Source: Cantharellus purpuraceus
Lineage: Eukaryota > Basidiomycota > Agaricomycetes > Cantharellales > Hydnaceae
Assembly: GCA_025174535.1 (NCBI GenBank)
Contig: JALBUN010000001.1
Coordinates: forward strand, 2,232,001-2,296,000
Length of the DNA stretch: 64,000 nucleotides
Reading direction: 5' to 3'
Shown piece after piece: positions 31,681-41,791 of the stretch. The notes beneath the pieces are model-generated. The model was not told the origin of the DNA. It saw only the letters and a list, made by a program, of their open reading frames with translations, and did not search any database. The position numbers and the translations under genes were made by a program. Each line of letters starts with the position of its first letter. Within the stretch, counting starts at the first letter, position 1.

Positions 31681-33457
31681 CCGGAGGTGAAATGAAGCTT
31701 CATGTCGAGAGCCTTTCCTAATGTGTGGAAGAAGGAGGACATGAACTCTGAGCCCCGATTGGACGTGACATGCGATGGGACTCCGTGTTTAGAGAATATG
31801 TGGAGAACAAACAATTTAGCTAGTGAGGCGGAGGTGATGGTGTCATGCATTGGAATGAATAGTGACTGTTTAGTGAACCTGTTGACAATCACGAGTATGG
31901 TATCATATCCGAGCGATGGGGGGAGTTTCTCTATGAAATCCATGGAGATGGAGTTCCATGGTTGCTCCGGGACCGGAAGTTGCTTAAGCGTTCCATAGGG
32001 TTTGTGCCTTTGCGATTTTGAGTGCATACACGTGGTGCAGGAGTTACAGTAGTGTTGAATGTATTCTCACATTTTTGGCCATACATAGTCTCGTCAGATT
32101 AATCCTTGTGTGCAATTTTGCCTGAAATGGCCCAAGATCAGGTGATCATGGTAATACTGCAAAACTCGGAGTCGGAGGCCGTTGGTGTCGGGGATGTATA
32201 TCCGGTTGTTGTGTCGGAGGTGTCCTTCGGGGTCAAGTGACCATTTCGGATCGGAAGGGTTGTCCAAGTGTTTAACTGCAACAGGATCGGATCGGAGTGA
32301 TGAGTGGATGTCGGAACGGAGTTGGTCGATGTCCATAATGGTGACAGCTCGGAGGGTGGGAGTCATGAGGGTGGATGCTCGTAGGGACGATGCCAGCTGC
32401 TCGTTAGTAAACACAGGACGAAAGTTGTGTGGGTTTACAGTGGCATAGTCGCTATTCCCCTCTTTAGGGTAGACGTCCCATCATCTAGTTAAAGCGTCAG
32501 GCTTTGCTCCAAGTCGACCTGGATGGAAACGGATAATGAGATTGAACTGAGATAAGTATTCGGACCATCAGACTTGTCTCCGGGTGAGCAGTTTCGTTGT
32601 GGAGAAGTATTCCAAGTTCTTGTGGTCAGTTATGACGTCCACCAGATCGGAGGGGCCTTCAAGGTAGTGTCTCCATATCCGGAAGGCTTCATATATGGCA
32701 AGGAGCTCTTTGTCATGGACATCATAGTTCAGTTCAGGGGGCATAAATGTACGTGAGTGAAAAGTGATCGGATGGACTTGTCCGTCGTCCGGGGAGATGA
32801 TGGATAGGATCACGGCAAGTGCATAGTTGGAGGCATTGGTCTCGAATAGGATAGGAACATCTGGAACCTAATGAGTCAGTATCGGAGCGGAAGTAAAGGC
32901 CTTTTTCAAGGTCTCAAAGCTCTGTCTACATTCATCAGTGAAATTCCATTGGATACCCTTCCTAGTGAGTCAGGTGAGCGGAACGGTGATGTCAGAGTAG
33001 CTGTGAATGAAGCGGCAGTAGAAGTTGGTGAACCCTAGGAAGGACTGTACGTCCTTGACTTTCTGGGGTTCCAGCCATTCCTGTATGGCTTTGATTTTGT
33101 CATCAGACATTGTCAGTCCTGCCGGGGAGAGGATATAGCCTAGGTATTTGACCGAGTCGGAGTGGAATTTGCATTTGTCAGCGCGGGCGAAGAGGCCATG
33201 ATTTCAGAGAGGTCGGAGTACCTCTCGGACATGTGTCCAATGTTCTTCTTCATTGTCCGAATATACCAAAATGTCGTCTAAGTAAACAAGGACGGTCACA
33301 TCAAGGAGGTCGGTGAAGGTATCATTCATGAACCTCTGGAAGGCGGCTGGAGCATTGGTTAGTCCAAAGGGCATGACACACCACTTGAAAGATCCATATC
33401 ATGTGTGGAAGGTCATTTTCCATTTGTCGCCTTCTCGGATGTGGACTAGATGGTAGG
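31681..33457 (-). pseudogene. Chromovirus F: RT C-terminus, RNase H and integrase core
   Basis: Minus-strand pol segment reading from 33457 down: [32 protein letters not shown], catalytic [27 protein letters not shown], RNase H pieces with HSRTFMPPELNYDVHDKEL and VITDHKNLEYF, integrase zinc module ending CNSCTTCM, MDFIEKLPPSLGYDTILVI, a remnant of the second catalytic region SNRGSEFMS (usual D changed to N), and KLHFTSG. Several stops interrupt it. It ends where the 3' LTR of gypsy A begins; homology resumes on the other side of gypsy A about 150 codons further on. Confidence 0.88.
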
Positions 33458-34825
33458 TGTATGGGAACTGGTTTTCCCTTAAAAAGATCTTGTTTAAAGT
33501 CCCAAAACTGTACAATTCCGCTTGATGGCCTTAAAATATCAGCATATATCTGCTGCTTTCTCTTGATTCAGGGCCATTCAAATATTCTCTATTTTTTCAT
33601 ATTTTTTTGGGAATTTTCCATGCAGAAATGAGTCTACAAACTTATTGTTCTGCTGGGCGAAGTTTTGGGACCCACATGGACCCACAAACCTTCGCAGATG
33701 TCAGCAGCCCCAAGGTCAGCACTCATTTCAATCTCCGACTCAATCTGGTCACCACTGCCAGTAAATCCTCAATATCTTCACAACCACTGCACATCTTGAC
33801 TCCATTTTCAGTGGAGAGTTCAATAGAAGCTGTGCCTACCCATAGCTGTGGTGATCAGCCCGGGAAACGAAGTATTGACCGAGTTATTTGAGTAATGGTG
33901 ACTCATGCAATGACTCCTGTGATTACTCATACTATGACTCCTGCTCTGAGTCACACTATGACTCCATCCATGACTCATGCCATGAGTCAGAGCAAATCCA
34001 AGCAACTCATTGGCTAGGAAACTTCCACCCCCTTCTCACATATTCCACTAGCTTCCAGTAGTTTCCATCTATTAATAGGTAGAAGTTTCCAGTAGTATTA
34101 GTCAGCTCCTGTAAATACAATATAAAAGGAGCCCATTCTGCCTCTGAAATGAATAACCATTTTCTACCCCATCATTTGCACATCAGTGTGACTAGAGTGA
34201 CATACAGTGTCATCCTCTATATCTCAGTAACTGTTGATTGTCCAGTTCAAGGGTCGCTTACAGTTGTGTAACTGTATTCGATTGCACTCGAAGTAGTGAT
34301 TGTCCTGCTTTGGGCGTGAGTGTAGTATCTACCTCGCGTGACTACGAATCTACAGGGTGAGATTGTCTGTCGATAGTCCTGCCATTAGTGCTCTTGTTTA
34401 AGTTACTAGTGTGTACTGCCTTTGCAGAGCATTAGAATCTTGAACTCGTGTGAAGCAGTTGCTAGACTACTTCACACATTGCTGTTACCCGCTTCAGAGT
34501 GTCACTGGTTGGACGGTCGGATTCATCCACCTACTTCCTCTAGCCTCTAAGTGCATTCCCCTCTTTTTGGAATATCTGGACCCCTAAGCGTCCGTGAACT
34601 CTAGACTCTGGAAGTCTTATTCATTCCCTACTGCTAAGAAACGTATTACCTTCCTGCGTATCGTCTGCATTGACCATTACAACGGATTGTAACCAAAGTA
34701 CAAACGTTAAATCGTTTCTGGAGTTGTGCTGCAGTAGGATTTGATATTCTTCTCAGCTGTTCATTCATGGAATTGTGGTGATTTAGAGTTTGCCCTAACA
34801 CCATAATTTTGCGGGTTCCAAAACA
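33458..34825 (+). repeat. Solo LTR-B, left partner of the inversion
   Basis: 1368 bp, TGTATGGGAACTGG to GTTCCAAAACA. Flanks are GTAGG (33453-33457) and TCCAT (34826-34830), which do not match each other but match the flanks of the second LTR-B. TATA-like TATAAAAG at 34121-34128; upstream lies a cluster of TGACTC/TGAGTCA sites (33899-33990). Confidence 0.92.
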
Positions 34826-35700
34826 TCCATACATACACCATAACTCCGATATCGCTCCGATTATTTGATGGCACTACTAATGCTGTTATTTCACGAGCTA
34901 TAGATCTGTCTATCTGTTTTTCTGTCGGAGAAATCCAGACCCTTACATTCTATGTTACTCCGCTTGACTCCAGCTGTTCTGTGGTTCTCGGACATAATTG
35001 GCTCACCCGCTACAATCTGTTGATTGACTGGGCATTGGGCCATATCACATTCCGTTCTCCAGCACAGGCTGTGTCATCCCCGATGTCACCAGCAACTTTA
35101 GGTGCGAAACTATCTTCTGCCTCTGCTGACTCCGCTCCAATAGATACTCCATCTGCCCTGCCGTTTATATCACTGGTGGACGCTATGGTCTTCGCCAGAC
35201 TAAGCAAACTGGATGGTTCTCACACATTCCAGGTCCACCTCTCTGATCCGATATTCCTCGCCGCTTGTTCCGCCTGATCAACTCCACTGGACCTATCTAT
35301 GGTTCCCAAGGAGTATCATGAGTTCGCCGACGTGTTCAGCAAGTCTAAAGCCAACTCCCTAGTGGAACACCAACCATATGATCTCAAGATCGAACTGGAT
35401 GACAACTCCACCCCTCCGCTTGGCCCTATCTACTCACTATCCCAAAAAGAGCTACTGGCTCTCCGAACATTCATAGACGAGAACTTGGCCACGGGCTTCA
35501 TCTGCCCATCCCTATCTCCCCATGGAGCTCCGGTCCTATTTGTCTGCAAAAAGGATGGATCATTCCGGCTATGCGTCGACTTCTGTGGACTCAACAAGAT
35601 CACCAAGAAAGACCAATACCCGATACCCCGCACCGCGGACCTACTCGAAAGTCCTCGAAAGGCTAAAATCTATTCCAAAATAGATCTCCGACATGCCTAC
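34826..35700 (+). pseudogene. Chromovirus F: PR and N-terminal RT, inverted segment
   Basis: Lies on the opposite strand from the rest of element F. PR continues from the minus-strand part at 37159-37200 (HKLH+[16 protein letters not shown]), then [17 protein letters not shown]. The linker and RT follow: VPKEYHEFADVFSKSKAN, PYDLKIELDDNSTPPLGPIY, SPHGAPVLFVCKKDGSFRLCVDF and KIYSKIDLRHAY. The frame then continues as HLVHIREG in 33457-33441 on the minus strand. One stop at 35275. The segment has been flipped between two LTR-B copies. Confidence 0.9.
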
Positions 35701-37153
35701 TGTTTTGGAACCCGCAAAATTATGGTGTTAGGGCAAACTCTAAATCACCACAATTCCATGAATGAACAGCTGAGAAGAATATCAAATCCTACTGCAGCAC
35801 AACTCCAGAAACGATTTAACGTTTGTACTTTGGTTACAATCCGTTGTAATGGTCAATGCAGACGATACGCAGGAAGGTAATACGTTTCTTAGCAGTAGGG
35901 AATGAATAAGACTTCCAGAGTCTAGAGTTCACGGACGCTTAGGGGGCCAGATATTCCAAAAAGAGGGGAATGCACTTAGAGGCTAGAGGAAGTAGGTGGA
36001 TGAATCCGACCGTCCAACCAGTGACACTCTGAAGCGGGTAACAGCAATGTGTGAAGTAGTCTAGCAACTGCTTCACACGAGTTCAAGATTCTAATGCTCT
36101 GCAAAGGCAGTACACACTAGTAACTTAAACAAGAGCACTAATGGCAGGACTATCGACAGACAATCTCACCCTGTAGATTCGTAGTCACGCGAGGTAGATA
36201 CTACACTCACGCCCAAAGCAGGACAATCACTACTTTGAGTGCAATCGAATACAGTTACACAACTGTAAGCGACCCTTGAACTGGACAATCAACAGTTACT
36301 GAGATATAGAGGATGACACTGTATGTCACTCTAGTCACACTGATGTGCAAATGATGGGGTAGAAATGGTTATTTATTCAGAGGCAGAATGGGCTCCTTTT
36401 ATATTGTATTTACAGGAGCTGACTAATACTACTGGAAACTTCTACCTATTAATAGATGGAAACTACTGGAAGCTAGTGGAATATGTGAGAAGGGGGTGGA
36501 AGTTTCCTAGCCAATGAGCTGCTTGGATTTGCTCTGACTCATGGCATGAGTCATGGATGGAGTCATAGTGTGACTCAGAGCAGGAGTCATAGTATGAGTA
36601 ATCACAGGAGTCATGGTATGAGTCATGGAAGGAGTCATAGCATGAGTCATGGCAGGAGTCATTGCATGAGTCACCATTACTCAAATAACTCGGTCAATAC
36701 TTCGTTTCCCAGGCTGATTAGCACAGCTATGGGTAGGCATGACTTCTATTGAACTCTCCACTGAAAATGGAGTCAGGAGGTGCAGTGGTTGCGAAGATAT
36801 TGAGGATTTACTGGCAGTGGTGACCAGATTGAGTCGGAGATTGAAATGAGTCATGTGATCGAAAATGAGTCAGTTGTCCGGGTGACTCCGGCTGACTTTG
36901 AGGCTGCTGACATCTGCGAAGGTTTGTGGGTCCATGTGGGTCCCAAAACTTCGCCCAGCAGAACAATAAGTTTGTAGACTCATTTCTGCATGGAAAATTC
37001 CCAAAAAAATATGAAAAAATAGAGAATATTTGAATGGCCCTGAATCAAGAGAAAGCAGCAGATATATGCTGATATTTTAAGGCCATCAAGCGGAATTGTA
37101 CAGTTTTGGGACTTTAAACAAGATCTTTTTAAGGGAAAACCAGTTCCCATACA
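35701..37153 (-). repeat. Solo LTR-B (inverted), right partner of the inversion
   Basis: 1453 bp, TGTTTTGGAACC to CCAGTTCCCATACA. Flanks are CCTAC (35696-35700) and ATGGA (37154-37158). It carries an expanded 12-bp TGAGTCAT array at 36535-36673, larger than in the other LTR-B copies. Confidence 0.92.
36535..36673 (-). promoter_or_regulatory. 12-bp tandem array of TGAGTCAT/GGAGTCAT motifs in LTR-B U3
   Basis: About eleven units with a 12-bp period, alternating ATGAGTCAT and AGGAGTCAT cores. TGAGTCA is the consensus of Gcn4/AP-1 type bZIP factors. The array lies on the U3 side, upstream of the LTR's TATA box in transcriptional order. Smaller clusters occur in the LTR-B copies at 33899-33990 and 43634-43727. 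Confidence 0.6.
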
Positions 37154-37158
37154 ATGGA

Positions 37159-38472
37159 GTTTATGTAAATTGAAAAAAAGAGGAATCAAGGAAACAGTGA
37201 GTAGAACTGGAGTCAATTAATGCTTGAATAGTGGTATCGGGAATGGGGAGTAGATGAGGAGGAAAGAGTGGATGCGTTCAGGTGGACCTCGTTTGTCATA
37301 TGGGGAGTACCAATGCAGCCCTCAGCCCGTACGGAGGCTATAGGACTGCTTACTATTTTTTTGGGTCTGTCATGGCATTGGCGGCGCGGCCCTTTGCCTT
37401 TGCTGTGGATGAGGTTGCCTTGTTGCAATCCTTGGCTTGGTGGCCAGGCTTTCCGCAGAACAGACAGAGGTTGTTGTCCATGCGGCGCTGGCGTTCCTGC
37501 TGGGTAAGTTTTCCATCCTTCCCCAGCTTGGTGGAGAGGTCCGGAGTACTCTTGTGAGCTCTGGAGTTATTGCTGGTGCCGGAATTGTTCTGACCGGAAC
37601 TGGAAGCGGCAGCATTACCAGTGTTTGACTTCTGGCCTGAGTTGGTGGTGGCCCTCTTATTGGACCCCTTGTTGGACTTTGGGGTCTTGTCCGATGATTT
37701 GTCTGATTTGTTGTTGGCCAAATTTTTGCAGGAGACCTCGGATTGACATTCCCAATAACGGGTGTTGATGGATTGGGCAAGCTTGCGAAGGGTAACCAAA
37801 GTATCTGGCTTACTGACACGTGATATCTCGTCCTTGATGCGGGATGGGAGTCCAACGTAAAATTGGTGTCGGAGTGCGGCATCGCCCCATTGGACTTTCA
37901 GGGCTAGCTGCTGGAAACTCACAATGTATTTTGCGATTTTGTGATTTTCCTTCATCTGAAGTCGATTGAGTTCGTTCTCAGCATCGGCCTCAGGGTTGTA
38001 AGGACTGAAATTGGTCCGAAGTTTGGAGATGAAGTTGGAGTAGTCTTCTGACCATATCGGGTCATCGGAGTTGTCCATGAGCACTGGCTCAAAGTAGTCC
38101 AGTGTGGTGCCCTTGAGATAGGACATGGTGAAGGTGACCTTCGCCTGATCGGATGTGAATGCGTCAGGGCGGTTGCGGAAATTCAACCGGCATTGCACCA
38201 AGAACGGCTGGAGCTTTTGCGGATTGGAGCCATCAAAGGGGTCGGGTTCTCGGACCTTGGTCCGGGACTTAGGAGCTTGTGGGTTACGGATGCTGCTGGC
38301 GAGCAGGGAGATGGCTTGCGCCAGATTTGGAGAGGGTGGGGTGTCGTCTTCTTCATTGACGGCCTCTATGTGGTCCATCGGTTCTTCAACGACCTTGGGG
38401 ATGGTGTTGATGCTGGGAGCGGGCACCTCGACGATTCGTGTGCATTCGGAAGTGGCGGTGGATCGTGGCATT
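37159..38472 (-). pseudogene. Chromovirus F: Gag and start of protease
   Basis: Gag begins at ATG 38472 (MPRSTATSECTRIVEV) just inside the 5' LTR and is open to 37353, about 372 aa. It has the retrotransposon gag core (FLVQCRLNFRNRPDAFTSD, MSYLKGTTLDYFEPVL, FISKLRTNFSPYNPEADAEN) and a zinc knuckle CLFCGKPGHQAKDC (C-x2-C-x4-H-x4-C). The protease follows in a decayed frame with IDSSSTHCFLDSSF, in which the catalytic D-S/T-G has Ser for Gly, and a T-run frameshift. It ends at the LTR-B insertion and continues in the inverted segment at 34826. Gag itself looks intact. Confidence 0.85.
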
Positions 38473-38503
38473 GGTAGGAGTGAGTATGGCAGTTTGAATA
38501 TAC

Positions 38504-39017
38504 TGTTATGCGCTAGGTCCAATTGGGGGTTGGAGATTGGGTCGGAGGTTGGGTCGGAGTTGGAGCACATCGTGGGGTCAGAACGGACTTGGCTTCAGCT
38601 TATGTGCTGCGCCCTCACTAATACTGGTGTCCGAGATTTCGGAGGCGGAGTACGACTTAGAGAGTTAGGATCAGACTTAGGAACCAGGCGTGATTCAATA
38701 TTCGAACTGGGGAATGAAGTCCCCAGTCAGGCAACTTAAATACATATTTTGAAATCTAATAATAATTACTCTGGTGATGGGTCTCCGAGGCCAACGGCCT
38801 TACATGAGTATGTCCGAGTCTGACGGGGATGGATGTCCAGGTTCCTATGGTGATGCTGATGCATCAATCGGAACCGGAGACAGATGGGCAGAATCGGTGG
38901 TGACAATCGGACAGGTAGATGGAGATGGTGGTTTCCAAATGGAGTATAGACTTCATGTGCATGGGGATCTGAGTGGATCGGGCGGGGATCTGGACGTTAA
39001 TGAATATAGTCATAACA
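38504..39017 (-). repeat. 5' LTR of chromovirus F
   Basis: 514 bp, TGTTATGCGC to GTCATAACA in plus reading, pairing with 15695-16208. Followed to the right by CTAGT (39018-39022), the second copy of the element's target duplication. Confidence 0.9.
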
Positions 39018-40102
39018 CTAGTGCAGTATCTGGCGCACTATATGCCAGACATAACTGCATACACAACCCCTTTATCAGGTTGTGCTCATAATAATCATCC
39101 TTTCTTATGGACATTGCTGCTGGAGAAATGCTTTGAAAGCATCAAGCTCCTATGTGTAGGACGCTTGTTTGGAAGGATGCTGTTATACAATATTCTGATG
39201 TATACAAGATATACATCAGAATATATGAGATATACATCAGAATTTTAATAATGATCATAAAAATAGGGAGTTACAATCTGGATATCTTTAAAGATTTCGG
39301 ATATCTGAGTTTTTTTTGGATATCTTAAATTTTTATAAATATAAATATATATTTTAATAAACTTTAAAAGATAAGATGTTTGTTATGGATGAACATAAAT
39401 ATTTATATGAATATAACAGTAATATATATACTAATATTATTGGTATAATAGAGAATATTTAGATATACAAATGCCAGGTGAGGATTCAAGGTACATTAGA
39501 TTATTTGACCAGTATAGTACAAGAAAGAATGAGTGAAAGAAATCAAGTGTAGCAGGAGTAGAATATTCCCTTGAAGCAGTTGCCACTGGTAAATGAAAAA
39601 AAAAAGAATTATTTTTGAGAATCATGTCAAAATATCAAAATATGTTTTAAATCTAAGTAAATTATATAAATTTGAGAATCATGTATGAAATATCAAAATA
39701 TGTTTTAAATCTAAGTAAATTATATAAATTTGAGAATCATGTATGAAATATCAAAATATGTTTTAATATAAGTATATTATATAAAATTTGAGGAAATGGG
39801 TTGTATATACATATTTGATGTATTTCTGAACAAGCGTCTAGGGCTCCAATATTGAAGCCCATTGATGTCAATAACCCTGATACTATTTGGGTTATCACTG
39901 ACAGCTCCAAGACTGGAGTCGGAGCCGTCTATGGACAAGGGAAAAATTGGCAGACCTGTCAGCCTGCTGGATTCCTATCCAAGAAATTTAGTGCTGCACA
40001 ACAGCACTATAAGACTCATGAGCATGAGACTATAGCCATGCTCAAAGCCCTAATGAGATGGGAAGATAAGCTACTAGGATGAAAGTTTGTCCTAGTAACC
40101 GA
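39018..40102 (+). pseudogene. Gypsy E1: RT end and start of RNase H, split by a TIR element
   Basis: Reads VQYLAHYMPDITAYTTPLSG and FESIKLLCV to 39159, then RAPILKPIDVNNP from 39839, followed by RNase H TDSSKTGVGAVYGQGKNWQ (first catalytic D) and FLSKKFSAAQQHYKTHEHE. A TGA at 40079 follows EDKLLG. The coding sequence resumes at 41516 after solo LTR-G. Confidence 0.85.
39160..39838 (+). mobile_element. TIR element copy 2 (679 bp), TSD TAG
   Basis: Ends GACGCTTGTTTGGAA and CTGAACAAGCGTC, duplication TAG at 39157-39159 and 39839-39841. Interior AT-rich with a 61-bp tandem (AAATATGTTTTAAATCTAAG unit near 39640 and 39701). No transposase. Removing it rejoins gypsy E1 RT in frame. Confidence 0.85.
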
Positions 40103-41515
40103 TGACGAGCCAGGACGCATCGAGGACGCATATCGAACCACTCTGACAGTCCAACTCCGCCAGCGTCTTTTCGTATCAACTTTTAAATAGCGCCGCAACT
40201 CCCTCTCCACCTCAGTCTCTAATTCTAGCCATCGATCGTCACTCGTGTTTCATCGCCATCGATCATTATCAGCCTTCTATTCACACCAATCCTTTCATCA
40301 TCATTCACATGGCTTCCCATTCTATTCCCCTCTCCAACATCACTTCTAATAATACGTCACACTGGTCTCTGGACACAGAGGACTATCAAAAATACGCCGA
40401 GCTCCACGGGCATGTTAAGCCACCTCCACGTGTCAAAATACTTCCAAAACTCTTTCAGCGTCCAAGATCCCCACCATGTCTCTTATGCCATTGGCGATCC
40501 CATATTCTTTCACAATTCCATTGAACCATATACATTCCTCGACATTTCACCTCTATATCGTAACACGGATAGAAGAGTTGAACGTGAGGTGGAATTTCAG
40601 TCGCCATCGCTGACCTATCCTCCCACTTCAATCCGACTCAGGTTACATCGTGTCAGGCAAAGGGACCGAATACTCTTGGAACGGGATACCATATGGAGAC
40701 GGATCACTAAGACAATAAGGAGTATTTGTTGTGGATGCTGACTGAAGTCCTCATGTGACTCAGGGTCAATTAACCTTCGGAGCTGTAAAGAAGATGGTAT
40801 TGGTGGACGTTTCTATTGTTCTTTTATATGACTCACCCCTGTTTCATCTTTTAATTCATTCATACACGACTTACTCATCCTTGTTCTATTTTTGGTTCTT
40901 TTATTACTCATCACCCCCTATTCTTACAAAGATTACTCCTATCTGTCATTTCATTTCTCCATGATTTCCCCATTAGTAGTTCAACTTCACACGCTTCATC
41001 AGCTGGCTTGATCAGCATTTCTTGCATCATATCGCATCATTTGCTCCTCATATTGTGTCATTGTGCCCTGGGGATTTGTATATAAAAGGGCGCTAGTCTT
41101 CGCCTTTGGAAGGAATCAAGAAGTTTTCAGCCCACGCTCTAAAGTCAAAGTCCACGCTCTAAGTCTACGCTCTACACTCTACATCACAATCCATTATCTC
41201 TACACTGAGGTAAAACACCTTGGTTCAACAATCAGATTTCCCTCCGCCACCGAGAGGTTGCTTCTCCTGAAACCAGCTTTCGTGTACCTCCCAACCGGGC
41301 TCCGCATTGTCATCCAGTCACAGAGCACGATCAGCCATCGGGACCGACCTTTTGCTCCCATCCTCATCCAACCACAGAGCACTATCCCACTTCCCTGTTA
41401 CGTACCCCTCGCCCTGATTGATCTTTGGAGTGCTGAACAACTGCGTTACACACCGTCTGTTTGCTAGGACCGTTGCGCGCAGGCTTATAGGATCTATTCC
41501 TTAAGCGAACCGACA
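40103..41515 (+). repeat. Solo LTR-G (1413 bp) with an embedded ORF
   Basis: TGACGAGCCAGG to GAACCGACA, target duplication CCGA at 40099-40102 and 41516-41519. Removal restores KFVLVTDHKGLKYF of gypsy E1 RNase H. A TATATAAAA box at 41079-41087 defines the plus orientation, so the ORF at 40309-40741 lies in U3. Partial copies are at 50353-50842 and 56462-56934. Confidence 0.85.
40309..40741 (+). pseudogene. U3-embedded small ORF of LTR-G, one frameshift
   Basis: Starts MASHSIPLSNITSNNTSHWSL, continues with DTEDYQ and KPPPRVKI, shifts frame near 40478, then reads YAIGDPIFFHNSIEPYTFLDIS and ends in a basic stretch with TIWRRITKTIRSICCGC. About 143 codons. A TATA-like TTTAAATAG near 40182 precedes it. 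It shows the same layout (W-S-x-D, PPP-x-V, IGDP-x-F, PY-x-F, C-terminal W-x-R) as the third ORF of gypsy H at 62401-62838. Function unknown. Confidence 0.6.
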
Positions 41516-41791
41516 CCGATCACAAGGGTCTCAAATACTTTGAGACCCAAAAGAACCAGTCTCCTAGACAGATTAGGTGGTGGGAGTTCTTATCCTGTTT
41601 CAACTTTACCACCCTGCATATAGATGGGGTAGAGAACAAAGTAGTGGATTGTCTGTCATGCTACTATACTGATGACTCCCCAACAGAGAGTCATCCCAAC
41701 TACATCTACATGAATGCAGATGTACGTCTCGACCCTGAAGGAGAACTGCTCCCCACGGAATGGTTCGTCGAGATCAGGACAGCAGCAGTCA
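41516..41791 (+). pseudogene. Gypsy E1: RNase H C-terminus and linker
   Basis: Reads HKGLKYFETQKNQSPRQIRWW, TLHIDGVENKVVDCLSCYYTDD and DVRLDPEGELLPTEWFVEIR. Interrupted at 41792 by LTR-B with TSD AGTCA, then continues at 44567. Confidence 0.85.

Larger units (their letters stand above)
15695..39017 (-). mobile_element. Chromovirus F: full-length Ty3/gypsy with LTRs, 23.3 kb including nested elements
   Basis: The minus-strand element is bounded by two 514-bp LTRs (15695-16208 and 38504-39017) and the 5-bp duplication CTAGT (15690-15694 and 39018-39022). Coding order on the minus strand: gag (38472 to 37353), PR, RT, RNase H, integrase and chromodomain, ending near 18188. An antisense Zn2Cys6-like gene lies between the chromodomain and the 3' LTR. 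Later insertions are a solo LTR-A at 18314, gypsy A at 19964, and two LTR-B copies whose intervening PR-RT segment has flipped. The unnested length would be about 8 kb. The LTR pair differs by many transitions, so this is an older insertion than gypsy A. Confidence 0.9.

Noticed and set aside
36546..36752. Ser/His-rich repeat peptide ORF (MSHGWSHS...)
   Set aside because: It is the chance translation of the 12-bp TGAGTCAT array in an LTR, not a gene.
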